This document shows positions 1 through 8,790 of a DNA stretch of 64,000 nt, one piece after another; the stretch's first letter is position 1; the number at the start of each line of letters is the position of its first letter. The notes below the pieces were generated by a model. It saw only the letters and a program-made list of their open reading frames with translations. It did not search any database and was not told the DNA's origin. The translations under genes and the position numbers were made by a program. The stretch is from Pseudophaeobacter sp. EL27 (GTDB lineage: Bacteria; Pseudomonadota; Alphaproteobacteria; Rhodobacterales; Rhodobacteraceae). The stretch lies in contig NZ_OMPQ01000004.1 in NCBI RefSeq assembly GCF_900313025.1, forward strand, positions 1 through 64,000, read 5' to 3'.

Positions 1-152
1 CAGGATAACCGCTGAAGGCATCTAAGCGGGAAGCCCCCCTCAAAACAAGGTATCCCTGAGGGCCGAGGTAGACCACCTCGTCAATAGGCCAGAGATGTAA
101 GCGTGGTAACACGTTCAGTTGACTGGTACTAATCGCCCGATTGGCTTGATCT
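1..152 (+). rRNA. 23S rRNA, 3' end (partial)
   Basis: The window opens inside the last domain of 23S rRNA. The conserved terminal stretch with GAAGGCATCTAAGCGGGAAG and the near-end TGACTGGTACTAATCG are both visible. The end is approximate because the mature 3' terminus was placed by eye. It is followed by 5S rRNA and tRNA-fMet, the usual end of a Rhodobacterales rRNA operon. Confidence 0.95.
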
Positions 153-355
153 GATCTAGTAATAGACAGCCAAGAACCAAATAAGCACCACATGACAAAG
201 ACTTAATGTTGATTGTTTCTTCCGATATCAGCTGTGAAAACCGAAACATTCGGTGACATTACTGACGTGCGGCAACGGGCATTTGCTAAAGCAAATACCC
301 TGCCTGCCGCGCGACCTCTTGGCGGAGCCAAGAGGGTCGGACTTGGATTTTTCTT

Positions 356-473
356 GGTTTGGTGGCGATAGCGAGAGCAAAACACCCGGTCCCATCCCGA
401 ACCCGGAAGTTAAGTGCCTTTGCGCCAATGGTACTGCGGCTTAAGTCGTGGGAGAGTAGGTCACTGCCAAACC
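356..473 (+). rRNA. 5S rRNA
   Basis: The 5S core CCCGATCCCATCCCGAACCC-like segment, the loop with GGAAGTTAAGTGCC, and GGGAGAGTAGGTCACTGCCAAACC are present. The ends GGTTTGG and CCAAACC pair to form helix I. Length is about 118 nt. It lies about 200 nt after 23S rRNA in the same orientation. Confidence 0.93.
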
Positions 474-513
474 TAGTAAAATCCAAAATCTCAAAACGAT
501 AACATTAAGAATA

Positions 514-540
514 CCCTTCAGATCAAATCGCCCTGAAGGG
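514..540 (+). terminator. Hairpin after 5S rRNA
   Basis: CCCTTCAG and CTGAAGGG form a perfect 8-bp stem around a loop of about 10 nt. There is no T tract, so it may be a processing or pausing hairpin rather than an intrinsic terminator. Confidence 0.4.
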
Positions 541-649
541 GACACGCAGAATTGCTACCGGCAATACTGCAATTGTCCTCAAGTAGCCCAACGGGCAAGA
601 GGACAAACGGGCTCAAATAGCGCTCCGCGCGGTAGCCCAAATAAAGTGT

Positions 650-726
<77 letters not shown>

Positions 727-740
727 ATATAACGTACTAA

Positions 741-759
741 CGCCCAAAGGGGCGCTTTC
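741..759 (+). terminator. Likely terminator of the rRNA operon
   Basis: CGCCC-AAAG-GGGCG forms a short G-C rich hairpin followed by CTTTCC, 15 nt after the CCA of tRNA-fMet. The stem is only 5 bp and the T tract is weak. Confidence 0.5.
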
Positions 760-842
760 CGAGTTGGAGCTTCATCAGGCGTGGAAGCACTGTGGAAGCA
801 AACGGGACTGAGCAGCCCCACTTGATTGGTCCAATTTGAAAG

Positions 843-1208
843 TTAGTGCATAGTTGGCCTTTGGCCCATCGGGACGATGGCCTCTGGCGCAGGTGGGCGG
901 TAGCTCAGAGCACTATGAGGTCGTTTGGTATTGTAGCGTCTCCTCCAGCTTTCGATAATGATCTGAGCTTCGCGCAACGAATAGAAAATTTCACCGTTGA
1001 GCAACTCATCACGCATTCGCCCATTGAAGCTCTCGCAATACCCGTTCTCCCGAGGGGAACCCGGCTCGATGTAGGCCGTCTTGGCCCCAACGGACTTGAT
1101 CCAATCTCTGACTGCTTCAGCAATGAACTCAGGACCATTGTCAGACACACGAGATGGTAGCGATGAGACACCCTTGCCCGTCAAAGTTCGTCTTGCCCGA
1201 CGAAACAC
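843..1208 (-). pseudogene. IS3-family transposase (OrfB) C-terminal fragment
   Basis: About 120 codons of the integrase-core domain of an IS3-family transposase remain. Visible are SDNGPEF (second catalytic Asp) and the PGSPRENGYCESFNGRMRDE-type block that carries the catalytic Glu, then the conserved tail RRYNTKRPHSALSYRPP. The helper orfA, the N-terminal half of orfB and the first catalytic Asp are missing, and the residues before SDNGPEF do not look like the family. The element is therefore dead. It lies between the rRNA operon and tRNA-Arg, so the rRNA operon end has taken more than one insertion. The open frame may start at a non-native codon. Confidence 0.85.
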
Positions 1209-1381
1209 AATTGGACGTTCTTCCTGAATCCTGACTTCAAGGTTGGATACATCTTAGCATGCTGTCCAAATTTGCAGGACCAGCTAAATTATTGTGAGAT
1301 TTGATGGTTGAGATGTGCGAGCTAGCCAGCTCGTGTATTGACAATCAGGTACCCCTGTAGGAGAGGTGTACTTCGAAGTGC

Positions 1382-1459
1382 GGGCCCTTAGCTCAGCTGG
1401 ATTAGAGCAGGGAACTTCTAATTCTCAGGCCGGGGGTTCGAGTCCTCCAGGGCTCGCCA
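1382..1459 (+). tRNA. tRNA-Arg (TCT)
   Basis: A full cloverleaf can be folded by hand. The acceptor is GGGCCCT with AGGGCTC (one G-U). The D stem is GCTC/GAGC, the anticodon stem GGGAA/TTCTC with loop CTTCTAA, and the T stem GGGGG/CCTCC with loop TTCGAGT. CCA is encoded. The anticodon TCT reads AGA. The Tn7-like element begins 11 nt after its CCA, so the tRNA 3' half is the probable attachment site. A small hairpin (CGAGCT-AGCC-AGCTCG, 1318-1333) lies upstream. Confidence 0.88.
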
Positions 1460-1470
1460 ATTACACAGAT

Positions 1471-1493
1471 TGCCAATGGGGCATAAGTGTGCG
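1471..1493 (+). repeat. Left terminal inverted repeat with TnsB-type site
   Basis: TGCCAATGGG followed by GCATAAGTGTGC (1481-1492). It is the inverted counterpart of the right end at 45592-45613. Confidence 0.75.
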
Positions 1494-2113
1494 AATTCAG
1501 CGTGTTTCATGCGAATTCCTGTCAAGAAGTTTGTCATTGCACTTCTAGCCCTACAACCTTCACGATCTGTGCATTTTTGCTGACAAGAATTTGGCCCCAA
1601 CATAGCAGCTCGGCGCATGCTTTTCCCACGACTTCGCTGTTTCTCGTCTGCAATATGGACTGAGAGGTGTCATTCCAAGACCGCTTCAACCTCATTGCGG
1701 AGGTAAACCGGCCCATAATCTTCTCCATTTGGTGCAAAGGTTTCCACTCCAGCTGCTCTCAGCTTCCCCAGCAATATCTTCCGATGTTGGCCAAATTTTT
1801 GCTCCATCGTCGCCGGGGTCATAAAGCGCTTGTGAAACTGGGTGATGTCGTCGGGAGAGAGGTATGATTGGTCAGGACCGCCCTTCGGGTGTGGCGTAAG
1901 GGTTTCAGGGGTATGGCCCTCTGCCGCAAGTTTTTTAAACCAGCCAGATGCTCGAATGCCGACTGAGCGGCCGAATGTATAAGCAGTGATGAGCCCGTGA
2001 TCCGCAACTTTTAGTTTTGGTGGCCGCATGCTGTTGATTTCTGCCTTCAAAACACAAAAGCCGGCATAGCCGTCAATGTTAGAGTAATGTCCGAGCTGAA
2101 GTCCACCATTTCG
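1471..2113. repeat. 643-bp direct repeat, left copy
   Basis: Colinear without gaps with 45620-46262, in the same orientation, and differing at roughly one base in ten to thirteen where compared by eye. It holds the transposon left end and the last ~148 codons of tniQ. Confidence 0.9.
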
Positions 2114-3568
2114 CAGGGCTTCGATGATCTTCCCAACCCGCAAACCTGTGCGCTTTTTTGCCTGATGAATACCTTCCCATTTAGCGTTGGTAGGCGCCAC
2201 AGGCTGCGCAATTCCCAAGAGTTCTTCTACCAATGCAAGACCGTCAGATATGCGCCAAGGAAAGTTAATCGTTGCAACCTGGATCCGAGGTTTTATCACA
2301 CCGTCCTCTGCGAGTGATTTGAATTGCATACGAGTTGCCCCCATTTCGTGCTGCATTCTCGCGGGACCAACCAAAGTCGGCACTTCTGCAAGTAGATCGG
2401 CATAGGCCACGGCGTCAAACGTCTTCCGAGAGACCGGCCGTTGATCGTCGGCAGTAATAGCCCCGGCATCTACTAGAAACTGTTCAAGCAGGGCAGGTCC
2501 GATCTTGGCTTCTCGAGCAGCTGTACCAACAGAATGCAATTTCCTCGTAGGTTGGAAGTATCCGAGAACGGTTTCACCAGGCGCTATTGGCCAGTGATCA
2601 AGGATGCAGTCTCTCATGATTTTCCGAAAGGGAGCAAAATCCTCTTTGGCTAGGTAAAATTGTGTCAGTTCTACGTATAGTTTTCCGAAGGCTTTTTGAG
2701 GTTCGTCGTTGTGTCCGCTCGCCAGCGAGACCAATGCATCCAATGCTTCCCTGATTTTGTCCTCTCCAAACCGAGTAGCATTGAAACCGAGAGCTTGACC
2801 GCGCCTAAGCTGCGCCTCTTCACCTAAGTCGGATGTATCTTCCAATCGCAAGAGTTCTGCCCCCAAAAGGGTGCAGAACTTCGTTGCTGCATCGAGTGAC
2901 TGACCGGCTAGCCAGGTTTCGTCTGCCCCGGTCGCAAGACGTGTGTCGAGCCAAATGTCGTAAGCAGATGGAGTTGTGCGAGGTTGTTCGAGTTCTCCGG
3001 CCAGAACAGTATCTTTGATATCCTCAAACCGTGATGAAAGATCATACCTTTCCTCGGGGCGATTGTATTCCCAAAGCGGAACCAAAGAGTGTTGATGATC
3101 GACGCAGAGGCTGCAGGCTCGCACTTGCCAGTGCCCTCGCATAGTCATTTTTGTAAGAGGCTGCCCCAGGTTAGCTTCCATATCTTCACGGAGACAGATG
3201 GGGCAACCGCGTATGGTTGGCTTCCTGAGAGAACGGGTTCCAAAAACCTCATCTCGGAAGGTCATACGAACGTCTCCGACCCTTCGACCTGTCCAGGAAA
3301 CAAGTTCTGCAAGTTGTGGGCCAGTAAGGCCTCCACATTCAGCAAGCCTGTCCAGAGCGTCCTGTTCCAAATGGATTATTTTTCTGAGCGAAAACCCCAT
3401 GTCCACGGCAAAGTCAGTGGAACAAACGCCGTTCATTGCGGCCATTCGTGACAAGAAGGATGGGATCGTTTCCCTAGGGTTTGGTATTGGGCGGAGGGGA
3501 AGTGGGTTTGGCAATTTTGCTAGTAAACTACTTTGAAGGGAAGTTATTGCTCTTATGGCCGAAGCCAC
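1670..3568 (-). CDS. tniQ: TniQ/TnsD-family transposition target selector
   Basis: A 632-residue protein with the TniQ start block (LPLRPIPNPRETIPSFLSR, about residues 23-41). A zinc-binding pair follows: C122-P-I-C125 and C152-S-L-C155 with nearby His158/His160. The family selects the target and recruits the TnsC ATPase. The long C-terminal part (about 450 residues past the zinc finger) resembles TnsD-type proteins, which bind a specific attachment site, more than short TniQ proteins. It reads outward toward tRNA-Arg and is separated from tnsABC by the whole cargo. Two unknown genes lie just upstream in the same orientation. I infer that it recognises the tRNA-Arg 3' region; the sequence does not prove this. 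Confidence 0.88.
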   Translation of the reverse strand: MASAIRAITSLQSSLLAKLPNPLPLRPIPNPRETIPSFLSRMAAMNGVCSTDFAVDMGFSLRKIIHLEQDALDRLAECGGLTGPQLAELVSWTGRRVGDVRMTFRDEVFGTRSLRKPTIRGCPICLREDMEANLGQPLTKMTMRGHWQVRACSLCVDHQHSLVPLWEYNRPEERYDLSSRFEDIKDTVLAGELEQPRTTPSAYDIWLDTRLATGADETWLAGQSLDAATKFCTLLGAELLRLEDTSDLGEEAQLRRGQALGFNATRFGEDKIREALDALVSLASGHNDEPQKAFGKLYVELTQFYLAKEDFAPFRKIMRDCILDHWPIAPGETVLGYFQPTRKLHSVGTAAREAKIGPALLEQFLVDAGAITADDQRPVSRKTFDAVAYADLLAEVPTLVGPARMQHEMGATRMQFKSLAEDGVIKPRIQVATINFPWRISDGLALVEELLGIAQPVAPTNAKWEGIHQAKKRTGLRVGKIIEALRNGGLQLGHYSNIDGYAGFCVLKAEINSMRPPKLKVADHGLITAYTFGRSVGIRASGWFKKLAAEGHTPETLTPHPKGGPDQSYLSPDDITQFHKRFMTPATMEQKFGQHRKILLGKLRAAGVETFAPNGEDYGPVYLRNEVEAVLE

Positions 3569-3614
3569 CGCTTCAGTCCATCATGTGAAAGGTCCCTCAT
3601 GGGGAGTGAATGCT

Positions 3615-4160
3615 CTACTCCGACCCATAGCCATCAGTTCGTCTGTCCTGCACATGGCAGTAACCGCAGAGCGGCTCAGAACGATTCCCATTCCGCACAA
3701 TGTCTCCTTGGTGCCCGCAGAGGCAGCAGGTGATTGCAGAGAGGTTCTCCAGCCGCTCTTCATAGGGCTCGACCCAATCGAAATACCAATGCCAGCCGAT
3801 GGATATCTCGCCAGCCATAGTGGTTTTGACGTCAGAGATCTGCAGGTGTCCTGGGGGCGACTTTGCAAATTCTGGATCTGCTTCAACGCTCCGCAGAAAC
3901 TCATCCAGAATCATGGACCAACCAGGCCCGATAGTTGGTCGTAGACTTGCACAATTCGGACTCACAAGATCGGGATAGTGTTCAGCGACATCGAGCTCAA
4001 TGTCTGTCGGCCAGTGCGCAGAAGTTTCAGTATTGATGCGCAGGCGTTCTCGATTGTAGCACCAACAACATAGGGTTTGGGTGGTGTTCTGGAGCAGTTG
4101 TAGGCGGGCTGTGTTTCCGCAGCAAGTGCAGATGGAGCAGGTCTCTGAGAGATCAGACAT
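3615..4160 (-). CDS. Unknown Cys-rich protein in the tniQ operon
   Basis: About 181 residues. The start at 4160 (MSDLSE) was chosen because it overlaps the stop of the upstream gene by 8 bp, suggesting translational coupling; the frame stays open further upstream. Cysteine groups occur at the N-terminus (CSICTCCGN, then CCWC) and the C-terminus (CCLCG, then CGYC), so one or two zinc sites are likely. The middle is rich in Trp and acidic residues. It ends 46 bp before tniQ. I do not recognise the family. By position it could be an accessory transposition factor, but this is inference. Confidence 0.7.
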   Translation of the reverse strand: MSDLSETCSICTCCGNTARLQLLQNTTQTLCCWCYNRERLRINTETSAHWPTDIELDVAEHYPDLVSPNCASLRPTIGPGWSMILDEFLRSVEADPEFAKSPPGHLQISDVKTTMAGEISIGWHWYFDWVEPYEERLENLSAITCCLCGHQGDIVRNGNRSEPLCGYCHVQDRRTDGYGSE

Positions 4161-4479
4161 AGACGCCGTAATCGATCTGGGACAGGAAAACTCCCACGGC
4201 CTTGACCCCTTCTTGGGTTGTGCAGTGCGATACGATGCTCTCCCCATCAAAGTGGGGTTGGGACCGCATGGCAAACTCAGCGGCAAGCTCCTCGTTGTCG
4301 GTGACTTCGCGCAGAATGCGATCCCAAACTGGCCGAGTGGCGGTGCCTGTGCAAAAGGCGGAGAATTTCTGGCAATCGAGCACATACTTTTGCGCCAAGC
4401 GTGCGCTGAGATCTGTCAGCCCAAGTCCATCTCTTTCGTGATTTGCAGGAGAGGTTCCTCCTGTTGGCTTGTTGATCAT
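4153..4479 (-). CDS. Unknown protein, first gene of the tniQ operon
   Basis: A 108-residue soluble protein with no membrane segment or motif I can name. The start ATG at 4479 follows a GAGGGG ribosome site. Its stop overlaps the start of the next gene (ATGTCTGA arrangement). With the next gene and tniQ it forms a three-gene unit reading toward the left end of the transposon. Function unknown. Confidence 0.65.
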   Translation of the reverse strand: MINKPTGGTSPANHERDGLGLTDLSARLAQKYVLDCQKFSAFCTGTATRPVWDRILREVTDNEELAAEFAMRSQPHFDGESIVSHCTTQEGVKAVGVFLSQIDYGVYV

Positions 4480-4924
4480 GATGTGCCCCTCACTAAATCA
4501 GATTCCTCATCCTAGGCTGACTTATGATGAGGTGATTCGTCAATAAGCCGTTGATAACAAGGATAAATGTACGGAAAAAATTCAAGGGTGGCTTTGCCAA
4601 GGATAGATGCCGCCCTGTACTAGGTCTTGGTGTGAGGTTGCCAAGGATAGGTCGTTTTCGGAATTGTATTGAACAAGGAAAGGGCGCATTAGGAGCGCTT
4701 CTCTTAGTGGTTGCTTCAAGTTGCTTCGGCCCATCCGAGTTGCACATGACGGCCCATTGCCGACCTTGAAAATGGTCTTCGAATGCTGCGTCCGCACCCC
4801 ACATTGCCGCCATTCGCTGCATGCGCAAAGTCGTGAGCTACCCGAACTTACAGTGTGCGGACGAAGCGGACTGTCGCGCCACTGTTGTATGACCTTTTAA
4901 CGGCCCGACCACCGAGTCGAATCT
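4480..4924. other. Stretch without a recognised gene
   Basis: About 445 bp between the tniQ operon and the GFA-family gene. It should hold the promoter of the tniQ operon (minus strand). No clear repeats or convincing short genes were seen. Confidence 0.4.
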
Positions 4925-5335
4925 TTAACTCGGAAGACCGTCTATCCTTTCGATGGAGGCTAGGTCGTTGTCCCAGTCCGCGCGGCTGGAAAAGCAGATA
5001 TGCGCGTTGGGCCGTATGTCGATCCAGCTATCAAGTGATCCCGCAGGCACGACAAGCAGACCTAGGTCAACTTGAAAAGTCGGCAGCGCGGAACCGCAAT
5101 CTTTGCAAAAGCTCTTGATGTGTCGTGAGCCGGAAAGCTGGAATGTCTTGATGTTGCTCTCGCCCGACACCCAGTTGACCTTTGCCGTTGATGAAAACAG
5201 GTTTGCCGAATGAGCCGAGCCACTGTCCTTACGGCAGCGGGAGCAGTGGCAAAGGAAGAAGCTCTCGAACTCTCCTGATACGCAAAACTGAACTGCGCCA
5301 CACAGGCATTTTCCGGTATTCCGATTGTCGACCAT
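4925..5335 (-). CDS. GFA/CENP-V family zinc protein
   Basis: A 136-residue protein of the glutathione-dependent formaldehyde-activating enzyme (GFA) fold. It shows the usual cysteine pattern: CLCGAVQF near the N-terminus, CHCSRCRKDSGSAHSANLF in the middle, and FCKDCGSALP. The cysteines bind two zinc ions. The ATG at 5335 is preferred over a TTG at 5350 because GGAAGGGGG precedes it at good spacing. The family is broad and most members have no proven substrate, so a role in formaldehyde metabolism should not be assumed. It is transposon cargo. Confidence 0.85.
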   Translation of the reverse strand: MVDNRNTGKCLCGAVQFCVSGEFESFFLCHCSRCRKDSGSAHSANLFSSTAKVNWVSGESNIKTFQLSGSRHIKSFCKDCGSALPTFQVDLGLLVVPAGSLDSWIDIRPNAHICFSSRADWDNDLASIERIDGLPS

Positions 5336-5918
5336 GCATCCCCCTTCCAACAGTCCAATGTCGTTTCGTCGATTTCTTGTATCGCGCGTAGGAGCAGTGT
5401 CAAACTGGGCTCGAAGCAGACCTGCGGCGGTGCTGCAACTGACAGGCGGCGGTTCCGTCCCTGTTGCCCGCAGCTTGATGGCGTCAGCCAGCCCTAAGCA
5501 GACCTGCTATCTGTCATCCTGGCATGAAGGTTGCTCAAGCAGGTCGGACGGAGAGGAGCCATTGACGGCGGCGCGGCTGGAAATCGTACAGACTGCCAAA
5601 GCGGACCTTCAGTATCAAGAATATTAAGTGTTTGATCAATCGACACAAGTCAAAGCAGAGCAAGTGGCAGTTTGTGATTGTTCGCATAAACGCGCATGAG
5701 CCCCACACATGGCGACACAGAAAGGGCAGAAATAGGCAACTCAAGCGCCCTTTCCTCGGCTTGCGCCGCTTGAGTGTTTCAATTGAAACCACTTCAACTT
5801 ATGATCGCAAGCGAAACTCTTGCGAGACTGAAAATGAACACAGAATCGACACCGGCATGCGCTACATGAGGGCGGCCAAAAAAATGCTTTCTGATCAGGT
5901 GAAAGGTTACTCTTCTAC
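5336..5918. other. Stretch without a recognised gene
   Basis: About 580 bp. A 97-codon frame (5632-5925) crosses into the next gene but has no ribosome site or recognisable features. The segment has the look of decayed sequence. The promoter of the ATPase/HNH pair should lie near its right end. Confidence 0.35.
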
Positions 5919-7142
5919 ATGGTAGTCATTCATAAGCGCGGCATCAGAGACCTTGTTACTTCAAAAGAGTCGGTTTCCATTCTAGTCGGACCTAACGGTT
6001 CTGGAAAAAGCTCTTTGCTTCTTGACCTTGCTAAGCACAGTCGCAAAGTTCGTGACGTTACAATTGTTTGCAACACACCCCATGACCGGTTCGCAGGCTT
6101 GCGCAACGTGAAACGGGTATCAGCAGGCAGGAGCAATCAATCGCCGCCGCAGATTGTAAAGCGTGCAGTTGCAGATTCGCTGAGGGAAACTGGCTCTACC
6201 TATTATCAGATTAGCGCAATTTTAGACCATTGCGGTTACGAGGCTAGGTTTGGCTTCGAGATCGAATTCGCCAAAAAGTCCAAGATAATGCCTGACGAAT
6301 GGCACGCAGCGATCCTCGACTATATTCATCGTAATCGCTCTACACAAAGCCTCAACCAGCCTGACGAAGGCCATGTCGTTGAGATGGCAGTCTCCTTTCT
6401 ACACCGATATGAGCGCGGAGAAAAAATATGGATGGATGCAGGAGGCTCTGCCTATGAATTCAGCCGCACCCGTGAGTTTGCCTATGTCCTCGAGTTGGAA
6501 ACAGTTCTACGCCGCTTGGGTGTGATCCGTAGAATTCATGTGCTTCTCAAACGCAAAGAAGGTGGCGTTGAAATTGAGATGGAGCACGCCAGTTCTGGCC
6601 AACTTGCGCTAATATCAACTATGTTGTTCTTGATCACTAATGTTGGGGACCAGCCGCTGATCATAATCGACGAACCTGAAAACAGCCTCCATCCCAGTTG
6701 GCAGCGGGACTATATCGAGAAAATTTTGGTTGCTATGAATTTTCGTAATGCTGCCGTGGTTATAGCAACGCACGCGCCGCTCGTTGTTACCGGCGGGTTG
6801 GCCAGCTATCCTGGTCTTGTTTCCATAATTGAAGTGCGACACGGATACCCAAAGCCCCTCAACTTGGATGCAACGCGTATCCTTCCCAACAGCATTGAAG
6901 CTGTACTTTGGCAGGCTTTCGATGTGATTACACCTGCCAACCATTTTGTCAGTGAGCGTATTGTCGATGAAATATCATTATTTGAAAAAGGTGAAATTTC
7001 AAAATACCAAGTTCTGTCGCTTGTCGAGAGAATGGAAAGGGAAAGCTTCGACGAACGCCAGAAGAGCTTCTTCAGGGCGGTTCGCGATTTGGTGAGCAAG
7101 ATTGAAGCCAAACTGGCAGAGGGGCCAGTCGATGATGGATGA
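5919..7142 (+). CDS. ptuA: PtuA-like AAA/ABC-type ATPase of a Septu-like defence pair
   Basis: A 407-residue ATPase with an ABC/SMC-type head. Walker A is GPNGSGKS (residues 24-31), a signature-like SSGQLALIS precedes Walker B (LIIIDEPENSLHP), and there is an H-loop IATHAP. The insert between Walker A and the signature is short. The next gene overlaps it by up to 11 bp and encodes an HNH nuclease, the arrangement of Septu (PtuA-PtuB) anti-phage systems. In those systems the ATPase forms the core and loads or restrains the nuclease. Start: an in-frame TGA lies 27 bp upstream, so ATG 5919 is the only ATG that fits. Assignment as Septu is by architecture; other ATPase-HNH pairs exist. Confidence 0.8.
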   Translation: MVVIHKRGIRDLVTSKESVSILVGPNGSGKSSLLLDLAKHSRKVRDVTIVCNTPHDRFAGLRNVKRVSAGRSNQSPPQIVKRAVADSLRETGSTYYQISAILDHCGYEARFGFEIEFAKKSKIMPDEWHAAILDYIHRNRSTQSLNQPDEGHVVEMAVSFLHRYERGEKIWMDAGGSAYEFSRTREFAYVLELETVLRRLGVIRRIHVLLKRKEGGVEIEMEHASSGQLALISTMLFLITNVGDQPLIIIDEPENSLHPSWQRDYIEKILVAMNFRNAAVVIATHAPLVVTGGLASYPGLVSIIEVRHGYPKPLNLDATRILPNSIEAVLWQAFDVITPANHFVSERIVDEISLFEKGEISKYQVLSLVERMERESFDERQKSFFRAVRDLVSKIEAKLAEGPVDDG

Positions 7143-7794
7143 TGCTTACACCCCTGCGTTAGTCGAATTTGAATTAACTGCTGACGAAATTACCGTGATC
7201 ACATTGGTGCTCGCGACTGCGAAACCGTGGGATGTGAAAACAAATCATCCGCACTACACAGATGTACAGGCAATAAAGAAAAAAATTGAGGGGTTTCATC
7301 TAAACAGACACAATAACCAATGCTGCTACTGTCGGCGGTTCTTGGGTGGAGCTGGTCACTTCATGATCGACCGCGAGCACGTCTTACCTAAAAGCGTCCC
7401 TGCTTACCGGCCTCTCACTTTTACAATTTGGAATCTGGGCATCTCTTGTAAGCGGTGCAACATGGAATATAAAAAGGAACGCGTCGACTTCGTGATCGAC
7501 GGAGCTGACGAAGAAGCGTTCCAGAAAAGTGACAATTATCGCCTGATCCATCCCAATTTCGACAACTACGTAGAGCATATCAGCCACAGCATGACGCAAG
7601 CTGATGGTACGATTGTGCAAAAATTTACTAGGCATGCAGGCAGCGAGAAAGCAGAGTACACTTACGAGTTCTTCAATCTTCGAGGGCTTGAGGTCGACGG
7701 CTTTGACGAGGCGCAAGGCGCGATTGAGAAAGAAGAGATATTAGGCGAGGGTGCCATTGAAGCTCGTGCCTTGGCGGAGCGCTTTGGACAGTAG
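7132..7794 (+). CDS. ptuB: PtuB-like HNH endonuclease
   Basis: A 220-residue nuclease. Residues around 60-115 hold CCYC, then DREHVLPKS with the catalytic His, then NLGISCKRCN and a trailing Lys-rich helix. This is a Cys4 zinc-stabilised HNH (TIGR02646-like) fold. The start at 7132 (or 7135) overlaps the end of the ATPase and follows AGAGGGGCC, so the two are translationally coupled. In the Septu family this protein is the nuclease that is activated on infection. It belongs with the upstream ATPase in one operon on the transposon. Confidence 0.8.
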   Translation: MMDDAYTPALVEFELTADEITVITLVLATAKPWDVKTNHPHYTDVQAIKKKIEGFHLNRHNNQCCYCRRFLGGAGHFMIDREHVLPKSVPAYRPLTFTIWNLGISCKRCNMEYKKERVDFVIDGADEEAFQKSDNYRLIHPNFDNYVEHISHSMTQADGTIVQKFTRHAGSEKAEYTYEFFNLRGLEVDGFDEAQGAIEKEEILGEGAIEARALAERFGQ

Positions 7795-7848
7795 ATTTCG
7801 ACTTTGACCAAAGGGGCTATACGCCCATAAAATCTGGGGAGAAATATC

Positions 7849-8067
7849 ATGAAAGCTAGAGTCGCTGGTGTTCTTGCAGGAGGATCAGCAGGTGCAATGA
7901 TCGGAGCTGGCACTGGAATTGTGGGAGGGCCATTTGGTGCTGTAGCAGGAATGACCGTGTTCGCGATTGGCGGTGCCGTATGGGGATTCAGCGCAGGTCC
8001 GGATGCCGAAAGGCAATTTTATCGGTGGCGGGAGAAGCGAAAGCCGACGAGAGAGGCGGAGGATTAG
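7849..8067 (+). CDS. Small glycine-zipper membrane protein
   Basis: 72 residues. GGSAGAMIGAGTGIVGG and GAVAGMTVFAIGGAVWGF form two glycine-zipper segments that should span or insert in a membrane. A basic tail (RWREKRKPTRE) follows. The ATG follows a good GGGGAG site. It begins 54 bp after the HNH gene and could be a third member of that operon, or an independent gene. No function is assigned. Confidence 0.65.
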   Translation: MKARVAGVLAGGSAGAMIGAGTGIVGGPFGAVAGMTVFAIGGAVWGFSAGPDAERQFYRWREKRKPTREAED

Positions 8068-8274
8068 TTTCCGTGGACTATCAACTTGGCGCTACTCGGC
8101 CCACGATTAGGTGCCAGCACGCGGCGTAGCTTTGTGTGGACGCTCTTCGGATACCCAGAACGCTGCGGGCGGCCGCAATAGTCCGCTTAGGGGATTCTCC
8201 GCTGCGACTTGGCGGCTTTTGGCGAACGGCAGCTCTGGGGCGTTCAGGTTCACCCGGAAGGCCGGGTGAGCTCG

Positions 8275-8299
8275 ACTTTGCAAAGGTCGCAATCTGCGC
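8275..8299 (-). repeat. Dispersed repeat A
   Basis: These 25 bases (core CTTTGCAAAGGTCGCAATC) are the exact reverse complement of 61836-61860. Imperfect copies lie at 61605-61630 and 63028-63043. Confidence 0.85.
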
Positions 8300-8385
8300 A
8301 TTGTTGCCGTTGATGCACAGTGCAGCATCGACGCAATGATCAAAGGGGTGGTGAATGGCCGCTTGCTCCGCTCAGGAACGAACCT

Positions 8386-8399
8386 CTCGCAGCTGCGGC
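8386..8399 (+). repeat. Dispersed repeat B
   Basis: CTCGCAGCTGCGGC, repeated exactly at 61715-61728. Confidence 0.6.
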
Positions 8400-8580
8400 G
8401 AATGGCCGGAATCCGCCCCTGTTGAATAGCGCGGTCACAAGCGCCAGTTTCTCTTTGAACACAAAAAGCCTTCTTGTGATCGACTAGTGTCCTACCTTCG
8501 CTTTCATGGTTTTCTAAATCTCAGCGAAACATTCCAGTGATAGAAAAATGTTCATAAACAGATGCATAAGGGAACCATGT

Positions 8581-8790
8581 ATGAAGAAGATGGCACAAAT
8601 CGACTTGACCGCCTGTAGCGACAACGCGTTCGATATACTCGCCCGGTGTCAAAGGGCCGCCAGACAGTCACAGGTATCTCAGGCAGATATTCAAGAATTT
8701 CTTTCAGAAGCGGTTGACGGTAATCACACCCATCTTCTAGCCACCGTGTTGAAGTACTTTGAGGTCTCAATGGTAGGTGCAGCAGACTGA
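8581..8790 (+). CDS. Small hypothetical protein
   Basis: 69 residues from the second in-frame ATG (MKKMAQIDLT). It is polar and predicted helical, with no motif I recognise. An upstream ATG at 8548 would add 11 residues. The ribosome site is weak for both. It stands alone between gene-poor stretches, so it may not be real. Confidence 0.4.
   Translation: MKKMAQIDLTACSDNAFDILARCQRAARQSQVSQADIQEFLSEAVDGNHTHLLATVLKYFEVSMVGAAD

Larger units (their letters stand above)
8068..8580. other. Stretch without a gene, with dispersed repeats
   Basis: About 510 bp with small frames that look like noise. It holds two short repeats also found in the right flank: 8275-8299 and 8386-8399. Confidence 0.5.

Noticed and set aside
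5632-5925. 97-codon frame before the ATPase gene
   Set aside because: No ribosome site, low-complexity basic sequence and an overlap with the ATPase start; not supported as a gene.
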